Source: Azolla caroliniana (lineage: Eukaryota > Polypodiophyta). From it: a stretch of 64,000 bases of DNA. The stretch is from contig JBHGNT010000008.1 in assembly GCA_043228905.1 (NCBI GenBank), positions 7,130,001-7,194,000 of the forward strand. The letters are read 5' to 3'. A model generated the notes under the pieces. That model saw only the letters and a list, made by a program, of their open reading frames with translations, was not told the origin of the DNA and searched no databases. This document shows, one piece after another, positions 12,497 through 25,879 of this stretch (its first letter is position 1; each line of letters starts with the position of its first letter). The translations under genes were made by a program, and so were the position numbers.

Positions 12497-15400
12497 TTAA
12501 CAGTTCGTGGTGTTATTTTGTTCTGCTTGCCAATTCCTCTTGCGTTGATTTATGAACCAATTGTTGATCTGCTTCAATTCAAGCCCACTCTCTTCTGCTA
12601 ATTTAATCTTATCCTCCTCCTGCACTCCACAATTATGGAGATGATATATAAATAATCAATGACATTTAATCACCCAACAAAACACTAAAAACTTATATTA
12701 ACATAATTAATGAAATGAACCCCAAATCCTCGAACAAAACCTAAAATCTTATACTACCATAATTAATGAATGAAGTCCAAATCCTTGAACAAAACCCTAA
12801 AAACTCATACTAACATACTTAATGAAATGAAACCCACATCCTTGAACAAAACCCTAAAAACTTATACTTAACATAATTAATGAATGAACCCCAAATCCTC
12901 AAACAAAACCTAAAAACGTATACTAGCATAATTAATGAAATGAACCCCAAATCCTCAAACAAAACCCTAAAAACTCATACTAACATAATTAATGAAATGA
13001 AACCCACATCCTCGAACAAAACCCTAAAAACTTATACTTAACATAATTAATGAATGCACCATGCATATCAGCAAAAACCTAAGAAAGCAAGAATTCATGG
13101 TGCACTAGTAGCTCTAGCTCCATGAAAACAACTTGTGTGATTATGTATTGCAGGTAATTATACCGTGGGATATGGCCACTTTGCGTGCGCATTCCACCAG
13201 TCTTTGAGCACGTGGGTCGTCTCTCCGGGTAATTTCCCAGCACGCCGCTTCCTCATTATCTCGTCTCGAACATCCCTCAGTTTGGACCTATAATCCTATA
13301 TAATATCATACACAACATAATCATCTACGTTATTGCTCTTTTAATCAGTTAATAGGGTTTATGGTTTAGGTTTCATATACTAGAATTGTATGCTTTAATT
13401 TCCATGACACCCATATGGTCAAGCAATACATCCAGCAAATTTATATATATTAATTGAATGCTTGTAAGATTGAGTCCTTATGTTTGTGCCTAGACACTTA
13501 GCATTAGATAATTTATCAAAGCAATTGAATTTATTTTAACTAGGCCTGCATGTTTAAAATAATAGCAGTGGATCTTAAATGGAGTCACATTTTCATCAAA
13601 CAAGGTAATGGATGCTTATACCTTGTCATTGAATCAAAGAATGCAGGATGGGAATCAAATTAGGACATTAGGTTTTAAGTGTACACAATATAATCATCTG
13701 TACACTATTGCCCTTTTAGGGTTATATGCTATAATTTCCATGACACCCATATTGTCAAGCAATACATACAGCAAATTTATATATATACTAATTGAATGAT
13801 TGAAAGATTGGGTTGGTTCTTATGTTTGAGCCTTAGAATTTTTTGTAAATTAGATAATCAATCAAGCGATTGCATTTATTTTAACTAGGCCTGCATATTA
13901 TTGAAAACATGGCAATAAATCATCTACATATTAGCAATTGAATTTAGTTCAACTAGGCCTGCATATTTGAAAATATAACATTGTATTCATAAAAAAAAAC
14001 CCACCTCTTTGAGCTCCTTCTTCAGCTCTTGTCGAACATTGTCTATGAGGGCGCGATCGATATCATGAGCAGAGAAGGCATCGAGCGCATATGTGTACAC
14101 ATTATCTTGGCCAAAATTATACATATTGTTGATCTCTGCATCGGTATGATGCTTCTCGTCTTCTTCGGGCATTAAGGAGCCATTCCCAGGCCCAACACAC
14201 ACACCTGCAGAGTAATCATTACACTGTGTTTATCAGCATTAAATCATTGTATGAAAAGTTAAATTTAAGCAATATAAGATGTATACTACCCTAATCTGTG
14301 TGTATGTGTATGTGCTTGTGTGTGTCCATGCATGCTTAATCCTATGTAACTAAAATGTTATTGCATTATGAAGACAATTAATTACGCGTTGAAATCAATC
14401 CTGGATGATTATATGGGGAATTCAGAGGGGAAGGATTAATCTCTCTCGCAATTATCCACTTACCAGTAAAAGATTGTAGAGCGAGCTTTCGATCTCCAAT
14501 TAATTAAAATGTTATTGCATTATAAAGACAATTAATTACGCGCTGAAATAAATCCTGGATGATTATATGGTGAATTCAGAGGGGAAGGATTAATCTCTCT
14601 GGCAATTATGCACTAACCCGTAAGATCGTAGAGCGAACGTTCGATCTCTAAGCATGCCGTTAAGGCCTCGGCTGTTTGGGTATTCAGATGATCTTCTAAT
14701 TGCTGCTTGAATGACTCCAGCAATAATATGTAGCTTACCTGATAATCATCCTCATCCCACAGTACACAAATTTTGCTAATTATTAACAATCAACAGTTAT
14801 CAAATTGGAATAAAATTTCAAATTAGCTCTGTACGTGATCAATAACATAACTGATCAGCTAATTAATTCCGGTACCAATTAATGAAGAGTGTCACATGAG
14901 CAGCAGCCCCTCCTATTCATTATTACTACATGCAGCTAAGCTAGTTCATGGATTTATGTGTGATAATTAGGTCTACCATAAGCTCACAAATCTCTCTCAA
15001 ATAAATACGGTCGAGGCTAATGATAATTAAAATGCATATATATATACATCGTTAGCAATACAATTGGCAATAATAATATTTGCAACCTAGCGGATTAACT
15101 AACTACAGTTAACTATATGGGATGATCGATCGAAGCTCAGGACAACCTGTTGAATTAACTGTGAATTTCTGGCATAATCTAATCATGTAATACTATTGAA
15201 TCATGTAATACCACCAGTCACTCAGATGCGGTGGATTGATGTGGAGAGAGGGTTAGAACAGCATCATGGAAATAATCTATAGCAGCTACTAATTGCATAT
15301 TAAAAGATTTCGTTAATGGACCTTATAGGATTTTTCTAAAAAAATTTATTACCATGAATTGGTTGAGCTCGTCCTTGTCGAAATGGGTGGAGGTGGATGT

Positions 15401-15979
15401 ATTAATATTAATAGTATTATTATGATGATTATTATTATTATTAATGAGATTGGAGGAGGAGGAGGAGGAGGATTGGTTGAGGTAGTTGGAGGCGAGGAGC
15501 GGCAGTTGGTCGTTATTGTTGTTGTTGTTGTTGTTGTGGAGGAGGAGGAGGAGGAGGCGATCAGTTGGTCTGCTGTTGTTGCTGCTGCTGCTGCTGAAGG
15601 GCCGCGCCGCCACCTGGAGGCACGTCACGTGAGCCGCCAGGAGCTGCTTGAACAGGGGATGGGACACCACGTGGGCCTTCAGATCCGCCACGGCGGCGGC
15701 GGCGGCGGAATCTCCGTACAACCCGCCGCCGCCGCCGCCTCCGGAGGCGGCGGCGGTGGCGGCAGACATGGCGTTGAGGCTGCCACGATGATGATAATGA
15801 TGATGATGATCTCCGCTCTTCGGATGATTACTGCTACTGTAGCGGTTAATATGGATTAAATCATTCGGATTCTCTGCATCATCATCATCATCATTAGAAT
15901 GATGATGATGATGATTAGGAGGAGGAGGATTGCTCTGCTGTTGCTGCTGCTGCTGCCAATGATTGTTGTTCTGCTGCAT
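12497..15979 (-). CDS. Class II KNOX (TALE) homeobox transcription factor, 5 exons
   Basis: Exons in transcript order: 15979-15353, 14738-14618, 14204-14005, 13295-13164, 12619-12497. All introns are GT-AG. The sum is 1203 bases, 400 residues plus TAA, with phases matching. Residues 1-99 are Gln, His, Asp, Gly and Ala runs. KNOX1 starts near 100 ([18 protein letters not shown]), is interrupted by Ser, Leu and Asn runs at about 126-157, and resumes at DQLP. KNOX2 ([13 protein letters not shown]) is in exon 2. ELK ([10 protein letters not shown]) spans the exon 3-4 join. The homeodomain includes [11 protein letters not shown], the TALE three-residue loop PYP in WPYPT, and recognition helix [14 protein letters not shown] at 377-390. 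RAGKLPG and the final Asn-Trp point to class II (KNAT3/4/5/7-like), not class I. It should act in the nucleus, usually with BELL partners. The subgroup is uncertain because KNOX1 and KNOX2 are diverged. Confidence 0.93.
12664..13056. repeat. ~57-bp minisatellite in KNOX intron 4, with teloboxes
   Basis: About seven tandem units of 56-58 bases, each with (C)AAATCCTCGAACAAAACC, then CTAAAAACTTATAC, then a CATAATTAATGAA-type block. Unit landmarks recur near 12725, 12781, 12838, 12894, 12951 and 13008. Four of the units carry a perfect telobox AAACCCTAA on the + strand; the others lack one C. The array lies wholly within the last intron of the KNOX gene. Confidence 0.85.
14352..14653. repeat. 154-bp tandem duplication spanning the KNOX exon 2 donor
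   Basis: Bases from 14352 and from 14506 match over about 150 bases (shared AAAATGTTATTGCATTAT, GATGATTATATGG and GAGGGGAAGGATTAATCTCT). The upper copy contains the real end of exon 2 ([12 protein letters not shown]) with donor gttagt. The lower copy contains a diverged exon end (EIESSLYNL) with a better consensus donor, gtaagt. The whole lower copy now lies in intron 2. Confidence 0.85.
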
Positions 15980-16131
15980 AGCCGAATGAGGAGGAGCTTA
16001 GAAAGAAGAAGTGCTGAAGAACTGTGTGTGTGTGGCGATGGCGATGGCGATGGCGGCGAGTTAGGAAGAAATGTTACATAGAGAAGAAATATGAGCACAG
16101 AGACAGAGAGACAGAGACAGAGAGAGAGGGG
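15980..16131 (-). promoter_or_regulatory. KNOX 5' leader with GA/CT-rich tract
   Basis: Immediately upstream of the KNOX start, the + strand reads GAGA-rich DNA from about 16094 to 16131 (CAGAGACAGAGAGACAGAG), a CT-rich leader on the transcript strand. GA repeats are known targets of plant BBR/BPC proteins. TA repeats follow further upstream at about 16343. No clear TATA position can be chosen. The regulatory role is inferred. Confidence 0.45.
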
Positions 16132-17420
16132 TCATTAAGGAGCAATGGGGGATCATTAAGTGCTAGTAATGGAGGTGATTAAGGATTAATTAGGGGGGGG
16201 GTGGGGGCTAGTAATTGAGTCATTAAGCATTAATCAAGCGCTAATAATGCACACTCACAGCGGAAAAACAAAAAAGGAGCAGAAGCAATGATTACCGCGG
16301 CCCCACCAAAAAGAAAAAACAATTAAAAAGAGCCCTCGGGAATATTATATATATATATATATATCATATATTATATTTATTTGTTTTTTTATATATAATA
16401 TATTTATATATATATATGTATATACAGTACTCAATCATTTAAATAAATAAAATAAAGAAAGAAAGGGATTTAAATAAATAATAAAAACAGGAACAACGAC
16501 GCACGTGCACAATAGAAATTGAAATGATATCTAAGTATGTACTAATAATCACGAATTAATCAGGCCTTTCAGTATGTATGTATTATACTTTTTAAAAATC
16601 ATGAATTAATATGAGCCCCATGGGAGTATTGTAACTCACTAATTAATCAATGGGCTATGTATGTATGTAATAATAATGTATGTATGTGATTGATTATTGG
16701 GTTTTAAGAAGTTACATACATAGAGAGAAAGCGGGTTTACTACATACTCAAATCAAATAAATGTGTGGATGGATAGCTTTCTTCTTCTTATTATTATTAT
16801 AAAATAGGTCGCCATTTTATAGTGTGAGATTGTACTCGAGTGAACGTGTGTGCTTTGTTTGTTGCCTCTACTTTCTACCCTCTCCTATTGTTTTTGGTTA
16901 TTTACAGATTTAGCCCAAATAGCTCATATGTATACATGTACATACAGAAAAGAAAAAAAGTCCCACACACTCCTCCTAGTGGGCCATTTGGTTATGTCCA
17001 CCTAACCCCTCCCCCTCATCACACCCACCCGCTTTTGGCCTATTGGTCCCTCGCTCCTAAACACTTGTGTACCTCGCTTTACTCCTCTTCTTCTTCTGGA
17101 CATTGTGCCCCTCGTATACCCCCCCCCCCTCCCTCTGAGCTTGCTTTGCCACTTTCTTAACACACCCACGAGCTTTTTGGGATCTCGATCTTGATGCATG
17201 ACAACTTGTGTCTGCACGATTTGTTCTCTCTCTTTAAATTTCTTCCTTGTTTTTCTTTTTTTTACTACTCCAGCTCTCCTTTTGTCACATTACGTGTAAA
17301 TAGAGTTACCACCCCAACTCTGAACCCCTCGTTCGTTTCTTTGCGTCCCCCACCTTGTGATGCTCCAACATTGGTTTATCATCTGGATCCCCCCCCCCCC
17401 CATTGGAGATAGATAGGTTT
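16132..17420. other. KNOX upstream region: TA microsatellite and C-rich tracts, no gene
   Basis: (TA)n runs occupy about 16343-16430. ATGT/ATGA microsatellite-like stretches follow at about 16570-16690. From 16960 to 17410 there are C-tracts (for example 17121-17130 and 17390-17401) and pyrimidine-rich DNA. Open frames here, such as 16840-17160, have low-complexity Pro/Ser composition and no known domain. Confidence 0.5.
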
Positions 17421-20400
17421 GATGATTCATCAACTTCATCTACGCAACTTTGATGTTTTCGTCAATCGTGAAATATATCGTCCTGCCCCAAAATATTTAG
17501 AGCGAGGTTTTATTACCTCCTCCTAAATACATTTTCAATGAAAGAAGAGGTCAGAGCACCAGAGTTGAAAAAGTTGAACCGATACTCCCAAGCCGCATGA
17601 CCTTCATCGAGCTCGACTCTTAGAATGCAATTCTTGTTAATATGTGATGTGTTCCTGACATGCCACACGTGCTGCTGCGCATTTAGCATTTTGAATATTA
17701 CAAATGTCTCCATGTGTATGTATAGGTAACCAAAGATAGGCGAATTTTGTTGGAAATAACAGGAAGAGCTACTCTACTTGATGTACAGTGAGTGAAATTG
17801 AGACTAGGTAAGCCAGATCATCGACAAAGGGAGAAGATGTGCCATTGAAGTCACAAAAAAAGAAAAGGTGTGAAAGGGATGTGGGGAGCCTTTTCTACAT
17901 CTCTAGAGAGTACAAAGACAATGGGGAGGGATCTATCTCTCAATGACTTTACTCTCCCAAACAGTTTGAAGGCAAAAATAAATTTATTTCACATCAATCT
18001 TAGGATTGGATGGCCTTTCGATTACCATATAGCCCATAGATTGTTAGGCAAAGGAAAATTATAATGTTTCAATATTTCAATGTACGGAAAGCAAACAAAG
18101 CGTCAGGGATATAATCTATTCTATAATTGGCATTAATATTATGCAATCAGAGGCTAAAGTTCAAGTTTAACATATACTCGAGGTCAAAGTGTTAACAAAT
18201 TTTAACATAACATGATACATGTAAATTATACACTCTGTCATGAATCACGAATAATTTAATTCCTTTTGAAAACTTTGAATTGATATAATAACATTGATTT
18301 TGTGTTAATAAATTTGTGCATGGGGTGATCCAAATATTTAATTTATGAATCAAATTTATGATTCGAATTGCAACGTTGAATCTAGGATTGAGATTTGGAA
18401 TTAGAATTGAACCATATTGAGACAATGTCTGAGGTCTGAAAGCATTACAAACTATAGTGAGATCTACAATATGAAAGTTTAGGTGGTATGAAATTCTCGA
18501 TGATGTTCAGTTCAACGTGGCCAAAAAACATTCTTTAAACATATTATAATAAGTTGATGGCATTGATTTATAATAATGAGCTCATTTTACTTCTCATGAT
18601 TCCGTGCACTAATTGGTAAAACTTGATACGTACTTGATTGCGATTGCACTAGCTAGTCAAGAAACGACATATGATGCCAATAGGATATAAAGGAGAAGAA
18701 AAGAAAAAACACAGATGTGCCCAAGAAATTTCGAGAGTGTGCATGTCAAATCAGTGCAAACATTGGGTGTCAATTATATTGTGTAGGTATAAAACAACAA
18801 AAGATAAAAGTGATCAGAGAAGAAGAGAACATGGGGCACTAGCTACAAGTGTGCTTAAAAAGTTACCAATGCATGATGTGACCAAGTAATGTAATGTGTG
18901 TACGGACGGGATGAGCATTTCACAAACCTTCAAGTAAAAACATCTGACATACCCTTCGTTGAGAAGGTTGGATAAATTTAGGTCGACACTCAAATATTAT
19001 AATACTTTTCACTCGATCTCGAATCCCAATGTTGGCATATACTTGAAATGGGATGAATTGATCATGTCCTTTTCTTTCGTATACATTAAAATATAGATCA
19101 ATTTTGTGATGAAGATGGTCAAATGGTTATCCAAACTTGGTAGGACTTTCTAATGAACACGGAAGCCATGTGTATATATATACACATTATATGTATCTTT
19201 TTAGCCTCACTAGATTTTCCCTTTAATACATTCATTTAATACTTCATTTTTTGTCGCTTTCATTATTCTCAATGTTGGGAGGTACTTGCTAATATGGAAG
19301 TACACGCAGGCATGCACACATGCACATACATTCATCTCTAACGTTGATTTCCTCTATAAAGATAGTGTTGGTTCACGATTTGGCATTACCAGCTAGCTAT
19401 GCAGCTATATACTACCACGCTCTTCAGTCAAATTCGTCATTACTAGTTGTGCAGACATACTAGCACACTCTTCAAACAGATGGGTCTAGTACCAAAACAT
19501 TACACTTTTTGTTTCTTGCTATTGAGTTCGGTTGACAAGTACTTGGAATTCACTTGGCCAGTCACATTGCGTGAAATTATTTATCTTAATTTTGTCATGT
19601 TGGAGAGGTTAAATTTGTGCAAGGGCAACCATATACTTTCGAAGGTTGAAAGTTCTAAAGTACTCTGCTATTATGGTTATAGATCACTCTTTATTGTATC
19701 CAGGGTCTATGTAATAGCTAGACTACTATTCATACTATATTCTCTTGATTTGAACATCTCTAGTTAGTACACCACCATGCTTTTGTTTTTCTAACATAGG
19801 TTAAGTTCTTGAAATACTCACACTATTATGATTTATGAGCATAGACTTCCAATGAAATAGTCATGATCAATGAACCAATTTATCACCTAAAAACAAAGCA
19901 AGCAAGTGAAAGGCCTATGTTGTATCAGTATGTATGCCTAACCTTTGATCTACTTCCTTAGTCCGCATCTCACAAATGCAAACTCCCAATTCATGAGCTA
20001 GTACTTCAGACAAATGACTCATATATAAAGATTGCTTTTTAGGGAAGCTCAACATGTGAAATCAATTCCAAATATCGGCACCACAACAATACTAAGTGTT
20101 TATGGGGCATCTCGCATTACATCATTATCAGTCATCGTTCTTTTGTGAGTATTGCTCTAAATATTCAATATCCCCCAACCAATAATACTAATTAAAAGTT
20201 GCTTATTTACCTATCTCATACCAAACACAGGCATATGGAACCCTAATACTAACCTTTAAGAAGCCTCAAAGCATGAAAACTAGATTTTCACATTTGCTTG
20301 TCAACCATCTATACTTAAACTTCACATGCATGCATAATATTGGATGAGGTCGTGTATGACATAGTTCAAACTTGTGATAATTTTCCATTAATATCACGGA

Positions 20401-23400
20401 ATCTTAATATTTGTTCTCAAGTAGATCATGATATTGCAACATCAATGCGACATGTGCATTAGGTCTTGTGCTTGTCTTGTGTAGGGGACAATATAAACAT
20501 AATTTTTGCCCATAGATAACTTTTGTGGCGAGAACCTTTGTGTTGTTTTTGCTATGCAATTTTGCAAAGATTTGAAGTTAGTTTGCAAGAAATAATAGAG
20601 TCTTGTTGTACCAAGGAGATAAACAATAGAAAGTTATGGACTTCAAATATGTGTTTAAATGGATACCATATTCAACGAATCAAAGCGTGTTGATTATCAA
20701 TTTTGTTTATGTGCTATAATGTCATATTATAAAATACTTACATAAGTATACAATCATCAGAAACACATAAAGTACATAGGTTATAATGATCACATACATA
20801 CATGTATTATGAATATTGTTATGTGTTTTTCATCTCATTGTTCACATGCACCCTTACTAGGTTGTAAAGTTGAAAAGAAAGATTATAAGTGAAGGACGAT
20901 GAATCTATTGATAGGATCTACAAGTGAAGAATGTCAAGTGACAAGTACTTGTGTAAGCACAAGTAATGATAAAGTGATATGATGGATGTCCCATATCTAA
21001 AGGCAAGACTTCATGAGTAATGTGTACCACATGACCAAATATAGTCGATCAATATGTACACATGAGGTTTGCGTAATGTTGATAGATAATCTTTAATATT
21101 GCTAGAGGCATGGAACAAGCATTATAAGCATATTATGTTTCCTAAGTTGAGAAGAAAATTTAGATTGATAAGATAGTAGGGCCGAAAGTAATTTGAATCT
21201 TCGTAATATTTCATATGAGATATCATATGTCACTAGTAAAGACCTTGAGAATGGGTGCAACCGTGATCACCCTATGGTTAATTTCGACTTTTACCGGTAA
21301 ATTTTCTATTTTACTTTGAATCTTTTGTAAGAATATTGGAAAAGTCAGTGAGCTAATTAATCATTTCGATTATACGTTAATGATTGTTAATAATACTTGT
21401 TGGACCATTGATATTAGTCTTACTTTGGTTATGGTGTGTCCAATCATGTTTGAAAGTTTCTAAGATTAAACGAATTTATTATGATGTACAATAGGTCACA
21501 CAATCGTAATCAAATGACTTTTTAGATCAAAAGGATGTAACAAGATGTATGGAAGACCATGCACTATATACAAATGACAACCTATACTTTTTGAGTACAA
21601 GCTAGTGAATGAAAACTATGGTCGCCCATGCCAACCTACTCAACTAGGTGGGACTAACTCATATACATCGGATTAGCGTCCTAGTTGGTGCCAATGAAAA
21701 AGTTTGATGACTATGTCGTCAATTCACCATGGAATGATTTTCGATCCTAGAAAGATTTGGTAGCTCATCTAGGAAATTAAGAAAGTCACGAATCATGATT
21801 CAATTATAAAAGAAACTAAAGCCTAAAAACATTATGCTTTCTAGGATATTTTGTTTGCGCGACTCTATCCCAAAAAGATTTGGTACCTTATTGAGCAATC
21901 TTATATACCATGAATTCGAACTTAGGGACTTGTAGTTCACAAATATTAGTACAATATATAATAAATAATGTGTATTCAAGAGAGTAGCCTCTAGGATAGA
22001 CATGACTTTGGTCATGTCATTACGTGTGGACAAAGAATTGGTAATTTTGGGGAATGCAATTAAAGGGTACTATCATTCTGGTAAAGGATTAAAGAGAAGA
22101 AAAAACAACATGTTGTAAACTTGTATATAGGTGATAGAAACTTACTATAAGTTACCACATACCTTGGATCTTTTACCTCAATATAATTTGTTCCTAATAA
22201 GTGTTTGTACCCAATCATAATCAACATTATCAAGGTATTTTGGAGGTTATGACTATCACATCTGTCATTGCCTTGAATGATATTCACTAAATTAGTTCCA
22301 ACAATCTCCCCACGATGGAAAACTACCTTGCATGCAAATATATATCGACAATATTTTAAATCTAAATTATCATGCATCAACCCAACTAAATTTGATACGA
22401 AGGTAAGATAAACCAATGCACACATACAAACACATACATCTCTCTTTCCGTTTCTACATGATCATATGGTCACTATTTTGGGTTGAGGTTTCCCCAATGT
22501 TGTTTTCCTCATGTTTCATGTGGGGCTACGTTCATTTGTACATCAACAGGAACAATATAATTAAAAATTTCATCAAGCGATTTGGATATACTGGTCAAGA
22601 AGAATTATCATTTTAGTCGGTTGCCATGAACATCAATAACATACCGATATAGCTTGCAACTTATCAATGACCATGATTTGGTTTAAACATTGTCGATGAT
22701 TATACCATCTAATTAAAGGAGATTGGCCACAAATCACCTTTTTATGTTTGATCTCAATACCTTTGAGTTTTGGTTTTTCACTACAAACAAATTATGCTAA
22801 TGCCATGTTGGTGTATATATACCATCACACCTATCTCATGTTTAGCTCCACATACGAAGTTTGTCTATGTTTGTATGATTGTGTCCAATTGTGTGTTAAT
22901 ATAATTGATAAATAAACCTATCCCAAGCTATTGGTATGGTTGGTTTGAGCCTCATAGACCATGTTTTGAAAGGCAAATTTGTAACAATACCTGTTATATT
23001 TTATTAGCTCGAACATACTTGGAGAAAATTAGTGTCAATACCGATAGACTAATTGCCTTAATGCATTTGAGCACCAAATGTAAGTCATTGATTATTATGT
23101 AGGCACTTTTTGTTGTTCCATTGGTGCCACAATCACCTTTTTTAGAGATGTCTTTATAATGTAGTTTCCCACTACCATTTGCTGCATAGATTTACACTAG
23201 TCTCACATGGATGTTGAAAAGATATATATCTATCTACAACTACCAATAAGAACATGATAGCCATATAGCATAATATTAAATATAATCCACAATATTGGTT
23301 GGGTTGGATCATAATCATTAGGAATGATAATTCATCATCTTGCCTTAGTGATTTTAGTTTATGCCTAGACTAAAGACTACCTTGTTGTGTGATGCCCTCA

Positions 23401-23497
23401 AACTCTTATAACCCTATTATCCACTATACTATCATTACTACATTTTTGTGGCAACAATACCGCACTCGTACATCCACACAATACAACCACCAATGGG

Positions 23498-23537
<40 letters not shown>

Positions 23538-25389
23538 CTACATATGATTACCTTGGGATTGTAAATTTTCCATCTTCGTACATATGACTAGGTTTACTAA
23601 TACACCTATACACACATAATAGTCCAATGTGGTGTTAAAGGTCATCCATCATTATTTGGGTTTGAGCTTCAAAAATGCTTCGTCAAATTTACCAATCTTA
23701 ATTTACCAGTCTACTATTTTTGACCCTGTGGGAATTCATATTGTGACTGGAACAATGTAGTTCTCTTTCGTACTTCCCTTTGTTTTGATATGGTTGGCTT
23801 CAACCGTACACCACGAGGAACAACATTTTCCAACATAATATTAAGAATGACTTAGGCCGTTGTTCCTTGCATTTAGTTGTCATAAAGCACCATCCTAGTA
23901 TCTTTGACCTCAATAATGTGGAAAGTGTGAGTTCTCTCTAAACAATGTTATTCATCTGTAGATTTTGGCACAAAGAAAGATTACCTTCCAATTTCCGTTG
24001 CTAAATTGATCAAAACTTTCCTTTTTTTGCTCAAAGATAATCTGAGCAAAACATTATATGATTTTGCCACTCCAACACTAAATCATTGGAACGCCCTAAA
24101 TTACCAAAATTAATCTTTCTCTATCCAAGATATATATAGATATAGACAAGGGATCAACAAACATACCACAATGCAATGTGCTAGATCTTTTATGAGAGAA
24201 TTATTGAACTATGAATTGTTGCAAATATAGAGCACTAGAAGAGATATCGTAGAGCCTAACTAGGTGATGAGAGATCAACAAGAGATATCCACTTCATTAT
24301 AAATATATACAAATACATTGTTTGTTTTGAATTCATTGGATACCATATGATATTAACTCATTCGTCCATCATGAATATGTGGTTTATGAAATGTTTGGGA
24401 GTACATAGAGAATATTCTATATGAAATCTTTGGGAGTTTATAAAGTAGGAAAGGATGGAAGAAGTCACCATTGGGAATGTAATTATCATGCTTTTGTTAT
24501 ACGTAGAGGACATGCATTCTGTAAATGCTTTAGATGATGATGATGGCTAAAAGCTTATGAATGTATATATAAAACTTTTGTATATAAGTAACCTAAGTGT
24601 TAATAGGTTCAAAATGAAGGTTATTGTTACGAAAACTCAAAATATGGACAAACCATGCACTATGCACATTTTTTCATAACAAAATATGCTTCATTAGTCA
24701 AATTTTGCATACATGATGACCTGAATAGGCTAACAACATTACAATGGCTGTAGCCATGACAACCTATGAAAACCATGCACTATGCACATTATGAACTACT
24801 TGAAAATGTGTCTTTCTCATCAATTGAAACAATGAATTCATGTTAATGTTTTTCCCATCAATGAGCTTCAATGTATAAGGGCTATTTCAATACATGATGA
24901 ATCCAATCATTTCCTTTTATTGCTCGAAATTTGTGGCATCAATGCATGATTACTAGCAACGTTATCACTTACTAATGCATCCAACAATTCATTCATTACA
25001 TTGTCTTGTTTACTTTGCATATTAACATCATGATCATCCACCCTATTATGTCCCCTAGCAACATGTGCATGAACACTCACTGCATTGTCATCAAAACTCA
25101 TGAATCTGGATCATTGTGTGGATGGATGGAACCACATGGCTTCTTGACTTAGAGATGGGGTAGAATTATAACAGTTGAATTTGAGTTCGAACAAGATTTG
25201 AATGTGAGTGAAGACATAAGATAGTATTCAATGAGAAATTAGTAGATAACGTATCTTTTAAAGAAAATCAAGATTAATATTTCTACTAAAATGACTTAGA
25301 TTTATCGCCAAATGGTTCGTCGTAAAATTAGACGGAAAAATAACCCCCTCACAAATTCCATGTGATCTTTATTTATCCCCTGAAAAGAG
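17421..25389. other. 8-kb AT-rich intergenic region with no recognisable gene
   Basis: No open frame longer than about 120 codons is present and none shows a known domain. The longest (22060-22425, -) looks random. A (TC)n microsatellite lies at about 23499-23534. Short dispersed repeats include CCATGCACTATGCACA at about 24650 and 24770, and TAGAAAGATTTGGTA at about 21748 with a relative near 21871. Composition suggests long-decayed transposon and intergenic DNA. Non-coding RNAs cannot be excluded by eye. Confidence 0.5.
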
Positions 25390-25850
25390 TTACGCGCGGA
25401 AGCTTACACAAGCAGTCGGCTCAGCCGGAAGACTATAGATAGTTAGGAATACATAGAGAATGTGGGTAGAAGGCAAGTACACAATAAGAGAGAGAGACTG
25501 AGTGAGCACACAAAACAACTTCAATTCAACACAATGATTCTCAGTACATACAATGTGCTCACAAAGCACTTTATATACAAGACCTTGATAGTGGGATGAC
25601 ACAAGTACTGACTAGTTAGTACTTTAATGCTCACTTATGAGCTCTGACACTAAATAGCCTATAATATTGTGGTGTTCCTTTCGTGCAAGCGCATGCCTTT
25701 TAACACACCACCCTTTCAGCACACCACCCCTTTTAGCGCACCCTTTTAGTACATCCTTTTGGAACGCATGTAGCTAGGCCAACCCAAAATGGGCACCTTT
25801 GTATCTTCAATAAATTGAACGATAAGTAAGAAGCTAAGCAAGCTGGTTTG
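25390..25850 (-). mobile_element. Decayed copia-type LTR relic
   Basis: The + strand here shares the arrangement of the copia LTR at 35890-36312. It has GCGGAAGCTTA near its lower end, a run of GAGAGAGAGAC, a TATATACAAG motif, GTACTTTAATGCTCA and GACACTAAAT. It therefore appears to be a - strand LTR of the same or a related family. No primer-binding site, gag or target duplication is visible, so it is either a solo LTR or a truncated element. The limits are approximate. Confidence 0.4.
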
Positions 25851-25879
25851 GCTTCTTTTTATGTGCATTTCACATAATT

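Noticed and set aside
15359-15859. 166-codon + strand open frame (Met/Ile and Gly-rich)
   Set aside because: It is the antisense of KNOX exon 1 low-complexity codons and has no domain.
17513-17713. 66-codon - strand frame as a gene
   Set aside because: No recognisable domain, no splice context and no similarity I can name.
22060-22425. 121-codon - strand frame as a gene
   Set aside because: Composition matches the AT-rich surroundings and no motif is visible.
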